Shown: positions 22,401 through 28,810 of the stretch, in pieces
Position numbering within the stretch: the stretch's first letter is position 1
Layout of the letters: the number at the start of each line of letters is the position of its first letter
Source of the DNA: a virus
DNA length: 37,199 nucleotides
Virus record (IMG/VR): IMGVR_UViG_3300025674_000009
Span: 1 to 37,199 of that record
Reading direction: 5' to 3' (one strand)
Notes under the pieces: generated by a model
What the model was told of the DNA's origin: nothing
What the model saw: only the letters and a program-made list of their open reading frames with translations
The model's database searches: none
Position numbers and translations under genes: made by a program

Positions 22401-24689
22401 TACAATCGCTCATTTGCGGAGAAGATGAAAGAAGCAATTGAGGAGAAGGAGGCAAATGAGGGATTGCCGGAAGGTCATGTACGCCCCGAGGTCAACCCAA
22501 AGACTGGTAAAATCCGATTTGTAGGCCGATACCTAGATGACTCTGTAATTGATAAGCTCGAGCAATCAGGCAACTGGAATAAAGAGCAGATTCAAACTCT
22601 CAGAGATGTTAATTTTAATATCCGCAACAAAGGTGGAAATGAATATTTAATATCCTACTTTAAAGCCGCCGGACAGGGTGGAGGTAAGTATGTTAATGCC
22701 AAGGTAGAGAATCATATCGAAGTACCTTATGGCTTTGAGATTACTCAAAAAAATAATATCATCCTACGCACTGTCTCGGTTAATCAGTTAGTCAAGAATG
22801 TCGATCAACTGGCAAGACAGCAACAGGCGGAACTAACTCGTTTATATGGTGCTGATGTTGCCCAGGCTAAAGTTAAACTCTTACAAGACTTAGACAAATA
22901 TCATCGCAATCATGCAGACGGCCAACCTGGTAGAACGGGATTGGATGCCAATAAGGATATCGCCAAAGCAAAAGCAGACTTTATAAATTCGGCATTTGGC
23001 AGTGGCACAAAAGCGGAAGCCGGTTCAAATCCTTGGAGAGCAAGCCTTGGAAAGAAGAACCCCCGAGATGTTTATCGTTCAAGGAGGATTGAGCGGATCG
23101 GAAAGATGGACCAGCTATCGGGAACCCGATTTATTGATTACGATAAAATCAATAAGGCATTCATCCCCAAACCCGAAGCCGATGTCACGGTGACCGACAA
23201 ACTCTTCATGCCAGCCTCCGAAGCGGGTGCGGGGAAGGGGACATCTGCTCTTGATATTTTAAAAAGCAATCAAAAGCCTGAAGGACTACCAAAGGTCCCG
23301 ACCATCTTAGAAATCGCAGAATATTTTAAAAAGGAGTTTGGCAATCCTATTGATTACAAAAAGTCTACTCCCGAACAGAATCGATTATTTGAAGATTTAA
23401 TTTATGAGGAAGTGTTATATGCACAGGAACTTCATCCTGAAGCCGCTGGATGGTATGATGAAAATCTTAGCCTGGCTCTTTCAGTCTTAGAAGAACTTGA
23501 TCCGACAATAAAACAGCCAGACAACAACTTTATCTTCAAATCAGTTTTAGCCGCCACATCGGATGGAAATAAAGTTCAACCTCAATTTGATCAAACCTGG
23601 GCCACATATAATCATTGGAAAGATACAGGCGAAATTAGCGGTAAGTTTGTCGGAGGAGACAGAATATCAAATATCAAAAACAACTTACTTCGCATTGAAG
23701 CTATTTTCCAATTAATGGGAGGTGAAGGTGCTGGCAGATGGTTGTCTCAAAAGGGGACCATCGGGGAAATTAGAAAAGCCGCACAGGATGATTTAGGTTA
23801 CACAAAGGCTGAAGCTAGTAAAATTGGGACATCAGAATTAGTCGATGAAGTTGTACCTTATGCCGTTATTCTAGGACCTAAACTAGGATCTTTCTTTAAT
23901 AATCTTTATGGAGATTACTCAACTTTTACGATGGACCGATGGTTTATGCGTACTGTTGGTAGGAATACAGGAACTCAAGTTGTACCGATTCCGCCAGCAA
24001 AGTTAAATGCCGCTAAACAAAGAGTCAGAGATGCGGTAAACTCGCTAACTCCAGCGGAACGAAAAAAAATAGGAATCACCAAACAAAGCGTAGCTGGTAA
24101 TAATGCAATCAAAGCATCAACTAAACTTGCCGGATATTTTACAAAAAAACAAAACAGAACAGGAGTTTCAGCAGAAGTCGATAATCTCAGAAGAGCGGCG
24201 AATGCACTTAATAAATTCGGTAAACCATTAAAGGAATCACCACAAACTGGGGCTGAAAGAAGATGGTTGCGGGAACGACTAGAAACAGTACAATCTAGAC
24301 TTAGAGATGTTGGTGTAAATTTAGAAAACGCTGATCTACAAGCTCTACTTTGGTATAATGAAAAAGAAATCTATGAAAAACTCGGATACAGATCGCCAAC
24401 AGGTTCAGCAGACTATGCGGGGGCGGCAGAAGCCCTCCATGCAAGAAAGGCTGGCAAGCCATCTAGAAGTTATGCAGACGGAACAGGACGAGTGGGCGAA
24501 ATCGGAAGAAGCACAAGCGAGTCTGTCCTGGGCGAAACGAATCCTAAAGAAGTAAACTTCTTACCGGCTGGAAACTTTTCTAGCCAACCCGCCAATCGCA
24601 TTACCCGACAAGCACCAGCTATGCCTGGTAATCGGTTCATGGTCCCAGCGGCTTCAGCCGGTGCAAGGCTATCTGAAAGATTCAGATAA
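19482..24689 (+). CDS. Giant multi-domain virion protein with zinc-metallopeptidase motif
   Basis: A 1735-aa protein. The N-terminus carries two copies of PATEEDLQY (residues about 9-17 and 30-38). Coiled coil covers residues about 250-320. Gly-rich hydrophobic stretches (about 355-375, 415-450 and 560-606, such as GVGAGGAVGGAFGLAASGGM) could insert into membrane. Then comes a zincin-like domain with INVDSPRAIEPLLAHEFTHY, whose HEFTH sits at residues 699-703; E807 or E811 in SEIVAEHGTDF may be the third zinc ligand. A helical domain around 1290-1480 includes LGPKLGSFFNNLYGDYSTFT. Repeats of FMPA/NFLPA/FMVPA occur at 1240, 1692 and 1719. Likely ejected into the host with the DNA; the layout recalls phage polyvalent proteins. 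Confidence 0.8.
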   Translation: MDEQTLSLIPATEEDLQYLNPEPQSLGLVPATEEDLQYITPEIREPTMQEMTSDFETFKMFRKAGAFDSGKTATEMVTEGISGIASDFGHWAKTLPVRFAQNFADDKYSFNRKAKAQAKATTLQTLGNLELDYKLIGAGISRGVDKVFGEAETEEDLRSSYDFFKTQADLEQQRQGKAAEMVTEGFLGMSPEFLTLGMPEEQRELIRSQQVMPDMKAARGGTLPADPLNFLPLGAAVNVAKGTGRATLKGAEKVLINETLQLAKLKDDMTKALSRVGDNTIKSRRLAVKQAPVKARLEKGLAEVTEKIAENQAKLKPLAAKRDMALTKLASDLPVGNPLKEFLNDALKEVPIKQPLNLTNIAGGVGLIAVGKPIEYLGNALQFIKTLPQETAINMLMKAGDKVGIEVTEQQANALIKSGVMGGVGYGGYSFAGEFTDNELYKLGGAVGALLGPQFLARFGRNTAILGRETMKPASDLPFFTRLASKDAEKMTTQLIDRTAFVPVESVARQVTGAAEGKVLSRMFGRQAFGNMSPGGQAAVNFLDRSGLGRYIESAGRMAKGVGAGGAVGGAFGLAASGGMDMPEAFYGGIGAGMLFGSAGAVGGEVARFSNPINHMEARYGDLYHYVENYLPAGQKESFNKLNRDVQMAVANKIVANPSLAIEYVSKGKDKEGGYFDRVTGDIVINVDSPRAIEPLLAHEFTHYLEQTGGKRKFIDLLIGNPITGKPGIFVQRVTKQNKSKYPDLKVGDPIMVGEGANRKFLLSDEFETARSDYGKKLQDTLLDSDGNKMSDSDLAKIMTDEQTVSEIVAEHGTDFLLNDKRKYRDRNRGTIGKIMGGILDTELVQNIPLLRKTLAMMGGTFRPDGQLITDNKLFSNLKRYPQITELVRKYNNQLEGMSPQKRQAQETSGQIQGRDIKSGGRSTKEVVVDIKSAELAKSPQLAELLRSGTLLQIDKDGNVIPNLAMTSREQGKYNRSFAEKMKEAIEEKEANEGLPEGHVRPEVNPKTGKIRFVGRYLDDSVIDKLEQSGNWNKEQIQTLRDVNFNIRNKGGNEYLISYFKAAGQGGGKYVNAKVENHIEVPYGFEITQKNNIILRTVSVNQLVKNVDQLARQQQAELTRLYGADVAQAKVKLLQDLDKYHRNHADGQPGRTGLDANKDIAKAKADFINSAFGSGTKAEAGSNPWRASLGKKNPRDVYRSRRIERIGKMDQLSGTRFIDYDKINKAFIPKPEADVTVTDKLFMPASEAGAGKGTSALDILKSNQKPEGLPKVPTILEIAEYFKKEFGNPIDYKKSTPEQNRLFEDLIYEEVLYAQELHPEAAGWYDENLSLALSVLEELDPTIKQPDNNFIFKSVLAATSDGNKVQPQFDQTWATYNHWKDTGEISGKFVGGDRISNIKNNLLRIEAIFQLMGGEGAGRWLSQKGTIGEIRKAAQDDLGYTKAEASKIGTSELVDEVVPYAVILGPKLGSFFNNLYGDYSTFTMDRWFMRTVGRNTGTQVVPIPPAKLNAAKQRVRDAVNSLTPAERKKIGITKQSVAGNNAIKASTKLAGYFTKKQNRTGVSAEVDNLRRAANALNKFGKPLKESPQTGAERRWLRERLETVQSRLRDVGVNLENADLQALLWYNEKEIYEKLGYRSPTGSADYAGAAEALHARKAGKPSRSYADGTGRVGEIGRSTSESVLGETNPKEVNFLPAGNFSSQPANRITRQAPAMPGNRFMVPAASAGARLSERFR

Positions 24690-24728
24690 TCCTTCGCTAA
24701 CCCTTGCGTTAAAAAAGGTCTAATTTAG

Positions 24729-24751
24729 TCCCATTTAGGGCTTGAATGGGA
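24729..24751 (+). terminator. Hairpin at the end of the structural operon
   Basis: TCCCATT (24729-24735) pairs with AATGGGA (24745-24751) around a 9-base loop. No T-run follows, so it may be a weak terminator, an RNA processing site or a translation control for the next gene, whose first ATG (24746) lies inside the stem. Confidence 0.3.
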
Positions 24752-25192
24752 ATAACTATGCCCATATTGTACGCAAGCGGTTTAGAAAGGATATATATGA
24801 GAAAAGGACAGAAGAAATGGGTAAACGACTTATCAGCAACATTGCACTATAAGGGCGAGACTCGTAAGTGTTTTGCACACAATTTAGAGCATATGAAGCT
24901 ACAATTGCCTAATGCCATCCATAGGAAGTGGAAAATATGGGCGAATATGAATATGGACTATTTAACTGGGGTCAGTCATAATGAATGGCATGGCTACTGT
25001 ATCGCACCAACTGGAGAACGGATCAATTATCAGATTATTGACCGAAAAGACCGCATTAAAGAGGCGGCTAGACTTTTGGGACAGATTGGTGGCCAGGCTG
25101 GCCGAGGAAAGAAAAAAGTTCGAGGTGACAGCAATTATTATAAGTTATTGCGGGCTAAACGAGAGTTGAAAAGGTGTAATAAAAATGCGTGA
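24746..25192 (+). CDS. Protein of unknown function between the structural and replication modules
   Basis: A 148-aa basic protein. If the first ATG is used the start codon lies within a hairpin; the ATG at 24758 (MPILYASGLERIYMRKGQKK) is an alternative. An aromatic-rich middle (RKWKIWANMNMDYLTGVSHN, EWHGYCIAPTGERINYQIID) is followed by a Gly/Lys-rich segment and a basic C-terminus (RAKRELKRCNKNA). A DNA- or RNA-binding role is suggested by charge only. I do not recognise the family and it does not look like an endolysin. Confidence 0.65.
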   Translation: MGITMPILYASGLERIYMRKGQKKWVNDLSATLHYKGETRKCFAHNLEHMKLQLPNAIHRKWKIWANMNMDYLTGVSHNEWHGYCIAPTGERINYQIIDRKDRIKEAARLLGQIGGQAGRGKKKVRGDSNYYKLLRAKRELKRCNKNA

Positions 25193-25247
25193 AAATTACT
25201 TGAAAAGAAGAATATGCAAATTTTTTTAAAATATTTTAATCTTTTTA

Positions 25248-25276
25248 TTGACACTTTTAACCGATATGGTTTTAAA
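25248..25276 (+). promoter_or_regulatory. Promoter of the replication module
   Basis: Perfect -35 TTGACA (25248-25253), 17-base spacer, then a TTTAAA -10-like box (25271-25276) in an AT-rich 253-bp gap. It is the best sigma-70-type promoter seen in the window. Transcription would start near 25283 and give a leader of about 160 bases before the HTH gene. Confidence 0.65.
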
Positions 25277-25291
25277 ACGGATAGTTCAGCA

Positions 25292-25378
25292 ATGGATGGG
25301 CTGAATAAGTTCTTTAAAATTACTAACAAGTACCGGCGGAAATGTATTTTGTTTCGCACAATATGCATTACGAGCTGA
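25292..25378 (+). CDS. Possible 28-codon leader peptide
   Basis: ATG 25292 opens MDGLNKFFKITNKYRRKCIL ending ..RTICITS. Its TGA stop (25376-25378) lies inside the small terminator-like hairpin at 25372-25385, and its codons cover the upstream arm of a long-range stem (25333-25342). This is the arrangement expected of an attenuation leader peptide. No ribosome-binding site is clear, so translation is uncertain. Confidence 0.3.
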   Translation: MDGLNKFFKITNKYRRKCILFRTICITS

Positions 25379-25442
25379 AAAGCTCATTTTTGCACAATAA
25401 GTAGGGAGGTTTAAATCTTTCCGCCGGTTTCACACTAACCGG
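25333..25442 (+). promoter_or_regulatory. Structured leader with mutually exclusive hairpins
   Basis: CCGGCGGAAA (25333-25342) is perfectly complementary to TTTCCGCCGG (25418-25427). The last four bases of the latter are also the start of CCGGTT (25424-25429), which pairs with AACCGG (25437-25442) across seven bases, just before the ATG at 25446. Only one of the two stems can form. A purine-rich AGGGAGG (25403-25409) lies between them. The layout suggests an RNA switch or attenuator controlling entry into the replication operon. Confidence 0.45.
25372..25391 (+). terminator. Small terminator or attenuator hairpin in the leader
   Basis: GAGCT/AGCTC with a GAAA tetraloop (25372-25385) followed by ATTTTT. 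The stem is short but the GNRA loop stabilises it. It sits within the leader and overlaps the stop of the possible leader peptide. Confidence 0.45.
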
Positions 25443-25445
25443 CAA

Positions 25446-25637
25446 ATGGAAACTAATTTAAACCAATATCACAATCTATTCCTCACCAAGAGTGAGGTCA
25501 AAGAGATTTTCAGATTAAAATCTGATAAGGCTCTCCAACTCTTTAAGAGAGAGTTTGGCATTCGTAAAAGAGGCAGATTATTTTTAGCCTCGGATGTTAA
25601 AAAAGTAATCGCCCTTTTTACAGAGGAGGCCGCATGA
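25446..25637 (+). CDS. Small HTH (excisionase/MerR-like) DNA-binding protein
   Basis: A 63-aa protein: LTKSEVKEIFRLKSDKALQL is a winged-helix-type HTH, followed by FKREFGIRKRGRLFLASDVK, where LFLASDVKKVI resembles the wing and final helix of excisionase-like proteins. First gene after the promoter and structured leader, so a regulator of early transcription is likely. Overlaps the resolvase gene by four bases (ATGA). Confidence 0.65.
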   Translation: METNLNQYHNLFLTKSEVKEIFRLKSDKALQLFKREFGIRKRGRLFLASDVKKVIALFTEEAA

Positions 25638-26092
25638 AGGTCACCATCGGGATTGATCCTGGTAAGGCTGGAGGTTACGCAATCGGTTGGGGTGGATTGC
25701 ACGATGTTAAACTGCACTCAATTGGGGAGGACTTTGAATTTGTAGAGCATATTCAGGATCTCCAAGACCACCCATTAATAACATCGCTTGAGGCAGTAGT
25801 CGAATTAGTCCCTCCGTATGTCGGAAAGAATATTCCTTCTAGTAGTTCTTTTAAATTAGGTAAGAACTGCGGATTCCTCGAGGGAGTCCTTCGGATGGCC
25901 GAAATTCCTTTCACCTTAGTTCGCCCACAGGAATGGCAAAAGGGACTAAGCGGATTGACTAAGCTGACTTCAGGTAAGCGGAAAAAGGTTCTGATGAACC
26001 ATGCAAAACAGTTTTTCCCATCGACTAAGGGTATCACCCTCAAGACAGCCGATGCGATCCTCATTTTAAGACATTTTCTTATTAATCAATAA
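25634..26092 (+). CDS. RuvC-like Holliday junction resolvase
   Basis: A 152-aa RNase H-fold nuclease. It has the N-terminal GIDPGKAGG (Asp8), a second acidic strand SLEAVVELVPP (Glu57), Ser-rich SSSSFKLGKNCGFLEG and the C-terminal TADAILILRHF carrying the last acidic residue. Length and motif order match RuvC-type phage resolvases, which cut four-way junctions during recombination or before packaging. Its place at the head of the replication operon fits. Confidence 0.85.
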   Translation: MKVTIGIDPGKAGGYAIGWGGLHDVKLHSIGEDFEFVEHIQDLQDHPLITSLEAVVELVPPYVGKNIPSSSSFKLGKNCGFLEGVLRMAEIPFTLVRPQEWQKGLSGLTKLTSGKRKKVLMNHAKQFFPSTKGITLKTADAILILRHFLINQ

Positions 26093-26134
26093 TGGGCCTC
26101 CACCCGTAAAAATGGAGATAGAAAACTAAATATC

Positions 26135-26815
26135 ATGGCAATACTACAGCAATCAAGTAACGGAAGCGGACCTATAACCGGTTGGCCTCTCACAACCCTC
26201 GCCCCCGCTGGGCAGACATTTGCAGTCTGTTTAGCAGTCAAGGACTCAATGAATATTCAGAGACCTAAGTTTGAAGATCCGACAGTTATGGAAACTAAAA
26301 ACTTCTGCCGTTTCCTCTTCGGCCTACCCGATGGAACAATGATTCAAACTGGCGAGATGACAATCAGCTTAAACGAAAAGAGTAAGCTGTTCAAAACTCT
26401 GACTTCATGGAATGGCACTATGCCATTCGGCGGTTTTGATACCGAGAGTATGGTTGGCAAAGGTGCGACATTAAATATAATCCACAAGACCAGTCAAAAA
26501 GGTCGGGAGTATGCAGACATCACTGCTATCATGCCGGTCATGCAAGGCATGGAAGCCCAAGTGCCTGACAGGTCAAGATTTGTCATCCCTACAGGAGACG
26601 AAGCACCAGCACCTATTCAACAGGCTCCCGTGGTTCAACCTGTTCAACCGATGCAAGCTCCAATTCAGCAACAGCCTATGCAAGCGACCACTCAGGTAAC
26701 TGTCGATCAGCCTCAACAAGTACCTGTACAGCAACCTGTACAACAGCCCGCTCCACAACAGCAGACAATGGGAACACAGTTTACCGGTCCAGCACCTGAA
26801 AATGTACCTTTCTAA
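26135..26815 (+). CDS. Single-stranded DNA-binding protein
   Basis: A 226-aa protein. Residues about 1-145 contain beta-rich stretches consistent with an OB-like fold (GTMIQTGEMTISLNEKSKLF; GATLNIIHKTSQKGREYADI). The rest is a flexible Pro/Gln-rich linker with repeats such as QQPVQQPAPQQQ, ending PENVPF. The end resembles the acidic tip of bacterial SSB (DDIPF) that docks replication partners. It lies between resolvase and DnaA-like genes. No direct OB family name is claimed. Confidence 0.7.
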   Translation: MAILQQSSNGSGPITGWPLTTLAPAGQTFAVCLAVKDSMNIQRPKFEDPTVMETKNFCRFLFGLPDGTMIQTGEMTISLNEKSKLFKTLTSWNGTMPFGGFDTESMVGKGATLNIIHKTSQKGREYADITAIMPVMQGMEAQVPDRSRFVIPTGDEAPAPIQQAPVVQPVQPMQAPIQQQPMQATTQVTVDQPQQVPVQQPVQQPAPQQQTMGTQFTGPAPENVPF

Positions 26816-26816
26816 T

Positions 26817-26882
26817 ATGAATCCGATAGTATTTTTATTAATGATCGGATGGGCGGCAGTAATAACTGACATGGTGCTGTGA
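26817..26882 (+). CDS. 21-aa hydrophobic peptide (tentative)
   Basis: MNPIVFLLMIGWAAVITDMV L is a single transmembrane-like peptide starting two bases after the SSB stop. Its stop overlaps the GTG of the DnaA-like gene, so it may serve mainly to couple translation. Too short to be sure it is a gene. Confidence 0.3.
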   Translation: MNPIVFLLMIGWAAVITDMVL

Positions 26883-27157
26883 GCATGACCATCGAAGATA
26901 TTAAGAGGATTTCCGCTGACACTGTGGGGGTAGAGATAAGTGATATAGATGGGCGGGGGAGAACTCAAAAAGTATCCCTCGCCCGTCAGATCGCCATTTA
27001 CTTTACCAGGCAGATTAAAGGAGTGGAGGAGACGGGAAGACTTTTTAACCGCAACCATTCCAATGTCACACACACTTGCAAACGGGTTGAGGATTTCCTC
27101 GAATGTGATCCGGAGTTTGGAGCGATAATTCGTAAAGTGGGAGAAAAGGTGAAATGA
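26879..27157 (+). CDS. Free-standing DnaA domain IV-like protein
   Basis: A 92-aa protein (GTG 26879 overlapping the previous stop; ATG 26885 is an alternative) matching domain IV of DnaA almost end to end: TIEDIKRISADTVGVEISDI, then QKVSLARQIAIYFTRQIKGV, ETGRLFNRNHSNVTHTCKRV and a final helix. NRNHSNV at residues 57-63 corresponds to the GRDHSTV box-binding signature. There is no AAA+ ATPase. It should bind DnaA-box-like DNA, either at a phage origin or at the host origin or promoters. Confidence 0.85.
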   Translation: MSMTIEDIKRISADTVGVEISDIDGRGRTQKVSLARQIAIYFTRQIKGVEETGRLFNRNHSNVTHTCKRVEDFLECDPEFGAIIRKVGEKVK

Positions 27158-27215
27158 TATACCTGAAGCGATTAATCCACCTGGTATACTTTTTATACCG
27201 ATGCGGAAAGGAGGT
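27158..27215 (+). promoter_or_regulatory. Alternative hairpins and strong ribosome-binding site
   Basis: TATACC occurs at 27158-27163 and 27194-27199, and its complement GGTATA once at 27183-27188, so the middle copy can pair with either. The downstream option is a tight hairpin with a CTTTT loop. AAAGGAGGT (27207-27215) follows six bases before the GTG at 27221, the best Shine-Dalgarno in the window. Confidence 0.45.
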
Positions 27216-27220
27216 AATCC

Positions 27221-28045
27221 GTGGCTATTCTACAGGCAAAACCGAAAAGAGGTAGTGGCGGGCATTGGTACACTTCCGAAGGGAAGGCCATGCATACTAT
27301 GCCCCTAGCCAAGGGAGATGGTGAACGGAATACAACTCTCCGAGATGCTAAGAAGTTGGGGCTGTACCCATCGGTGACAACTCTTCTTGGTTTGTTTGCA
27401 AAGCCAGGTCTTGACCGGTGGAAACAAGACCAACTACTAAATATAGCATTCAGCAATCCTCCGAAAGCTGGCGAAAGTTACGAAGATTATGCAAACCGAT
27501 GCCTTGTTGAGCATGAAAAGCCTGTCGAAGAAGCGGCAGATTTTGGCACTAAAGTTCACGATGCTATTGAGTCTTATTGGAAGGGAAAGCATATACCTGA
27601 TGAACTGTTAGAGTATATCCAGCCCGCTCTCGATTGGAAGCAAGAGCATGGATTAAACTTTATCGAGTTTGAGAAGATGCTGGTCAATAAGGATCATGGA
27701 TTTGCTGGGACTGTTGATATTGTCGGACTAGGCGGCGAAGGACAGAAGTTCATCGTGGACTGGAAAACTCGTAAGACGAAGGAAGGAGTGAAAGTGTCTC
27801 CTTACGACTTTCAGGTTCATCAGATTGCCGCTTATGCGGCGACATACTGGGGAGAAGATGAAGTTCTGAACCTTCGAGTACATGGAGCCAATTGTTTTAT
27901 CAGTTCGACCGAACCGGGCAGATTTGAAGTGGTGAAATACTCACCCGAAGAATTATCCGAAGCATGGAAAGTCTTTCGTTCGATCTGCTCGGTTTGGCGG
28001 TCCTTAAAAAACTATGACCCCCGAACCCATGCCAACAATGGATGA
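27221..28045 (+). CDS. PD-(D/E)XK exonuclease (Cas4/RecB-like)
   Basis: A 274-aa protein starting at GTG with a very strong ribosome-binding site. Core nuclease motifs are present: GFAGTVDIVG (Asp166), FIVDWKTRKT (Asp180, Lys182) and YDFQVHQIAAYAATYW, which corresponds to motif QxxxY of RecB/Cas4-type enzymes. N-terminal YPSVTTLLGLFAKPGLDRWK is typical of phage versions. It likely processes DNA ends for recombination or degrades host DNA. No Cys cluster is visible, so the iron-sulfur centre of Cas4 proper is absent. Confidence 0.82.
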   Translation: MAILQAKPKRGSGGHWYTSEGKAMHTMPLAKGDGERNTTLRDAKKLGLYPSVTTLLGLFAKPGLDRWKQDQLLNIAFSNPPKAGESYEDYANRCLVEHEKPVEEAADFGTKVHDAIESYWKGKHIPDELLEYIQPALDWKQEHGLNFIEFEKMLVNKDHGFAGTVDIVGLGGEGQKFIVDWKTRKTKEGVKVSPYDFQVHQIAAYAATYWGEDEVLNLRVHGANCFISSTEPGRFEVVKYSPEELSEAWKVFRSICSVWRSLKNYDPRTHANNG

Positions 28046-28163
28046 GGATATTTCAGACGAGTACCATGACGAACTCATTGCCGACCGCCGGAGAAGGCGG
28101 GGAGAGGGATGGCGGAATCCAAAAGAGGAGGAGGAAGAAGAAGATGAAGAGATTCAAGAGTAA
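28014..28163 (+). CDS. 49-aa charged protein
   Basis: Starts at ATG 28014 inside the end of the nuclease gene. MTPEPMPTMDEDISDEYHDE is followed by LIADRRRRRGEGWRNP and a Glu-rich end (KEEEEEEDEEIQE). It has both a basic block and a strongly acidic tail. It explains the bases up to the next gene better than the competing frame, whose N-terminal 34 residues look random. Function unknown. Confidence 0.5.
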   Translation: MTPEPMPTMDEDISDEYHDELIADRRRRRGEGWRNPKEEEEEEDEEIQE

Positions 28164-28350
28164 GAGCTATCTTCTGCCCGACTCGGTGATGGAGACTAAT
28201 ATCTGCGTGAATATGCCCGAGGTGATTAAGGAAGCTCTTAAAAAGCGATCCTACAGTCAGGAACAGGGTGTCTCCAGGTATGTATTAAATCTGATTACCG
28301 CTGACCTTCGGAAGGTTGATAAGGAAATAAAGAAATACCTCAAACAATGA
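28144..28350 (+). CDS. Ribbon-helix-helix-like small protein
   Basis: A 68-aa protein from ATG 28144, preceded by GGAGGAGG about nine bases upstream; an upstream ATG at 28042 in the same frame is less likely. The segment TNICVNMPEVIKEALKKRSY then QGVSRYVLNLITADLRK has the strand-helix-helix pattern of CopG/Arc-type DNA-binding proteins. Probable transcription regulator. Overlaps the next gene by four bases. Confidence 0.55.
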   Translation: MKRFKSKSYLLPDSVMETNICVNMPEVIKEALKKRSYSQEQGVSRYVLNLITADLRKVDKEIKKYLKQ

Positions 28351-28550
28351 ATCAGGATGCCTGGTACACTTTTCACTACGAGGTCAAACAGGCTTACGAC
28401 CTCTTTTGGACCAAGAACCAACTGGCTTATGAAAAGGGGCGGATCGTTCGGACGAAAATTCCGAGGGTCCGCCCACTAGCCAAGCATGAATTAGATTTTA
28501 GAAATAAAGGGAAAAAGAAAGATGGCGATCACTCGGGAGCAAATAGCTGA
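28347..28550 (+). CDS. Small basic protein of unknown function
   Basis: A 67-aa protein with an aromatic N-terminus (MNQDAWYTFHYEVKQAYDLF) and a basic C-terminus rich in Lys and Arg (RNKGKKKDGDHSGANS). It overlaps both neighbours (ATGA upstream; 29 bases with the next). No recognisable family. Confidence 0.6.
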   Translation: MNQDAWYTFHYEVKQAYDLFWTKNQLAYEKGRIVRTKIPRVRPLAKHELDFRNKGKKKDGDHSGANS

Positions 28551-28692
28551 AGCATATAAGCGGCTCGATATTTTAACCGCACAAATCGGAAATGCTCGCA
28601 TTCGCAAGATGCATGAAGACCCGCTGAAACAATTTATTAAGGCGGTAGAAAAGGAAATGGATGAGAAAAATAAAACAGCAGAAACAACTTAA
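28522..28692 (+). CDS. 56-aa helical protein
   Basis: Starts at ATG 28522 with GAAAAAGAAAG upstream. MAITREQIAEAYKRLDILTA and EDPLKQFIKAVEKEMDEKNK look like two amphipathic helices. It overlaps the next gene by 32 bases. No known function. Confidence 0.5.
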   Translation: MAITREQIAEAYKRLDILTAQIGNARIRKMHEDPLKQFIKAVEKEMDEKNKTAETT

Positions 28693-28810
28693 ACAGCCCC
28701 TTCACCACAAGGGCTATCTAACCAACCCACAGGGCTATAACACGCCGATTATGACAACCAAGGCTCCGGCAGTAGCACCTGAGCTTAAACCAATCAAGGA
28801 GAGGAAATGA
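28661..28810 (+). CDS. 49-aa basic peptide
   Basis: MRKIKQQKQLKQPLHHKGYL, then TNPQGYNTPIMTTKAPAVAP. Gln/Lys/Pro-rich and probably disordered. Its stop overlaps the next start (ATGA) and GGAGAGGAAATGA supplies a ribosome-binding site for that gene. Unknown function, moderate support. Confidence 0.42.
   Translation: MRKIKQQKQLKQPLHHKGYLTNPQGYNTPIMTTKAPAVAPELKPIKERK

Noticed and set aside
26586-26770. Repetitive CAGCC/CAACC-like sequence as possible CRISPR or tandem repeat
   Set aside because: The repetition follows codons for Pro, Gln and Val in the SSB linker, with no constant repeat unit or spacers.
26573-27073. 166-aa leftward open frame opposite the SSB and DnaA-like genes
   Set aside because: Leu/Arg/His-rich repeats are just the complement of the Pro/Gln-rich SSB linker, and both sense genes have recognisable features.
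28042-28143. N-terminal extension of the RHH-like gene
   Set aside because: An alternative frame (28014-28163) explains this stretch, and a strong ribosome-binding site sits before the internal ATG at 28144.
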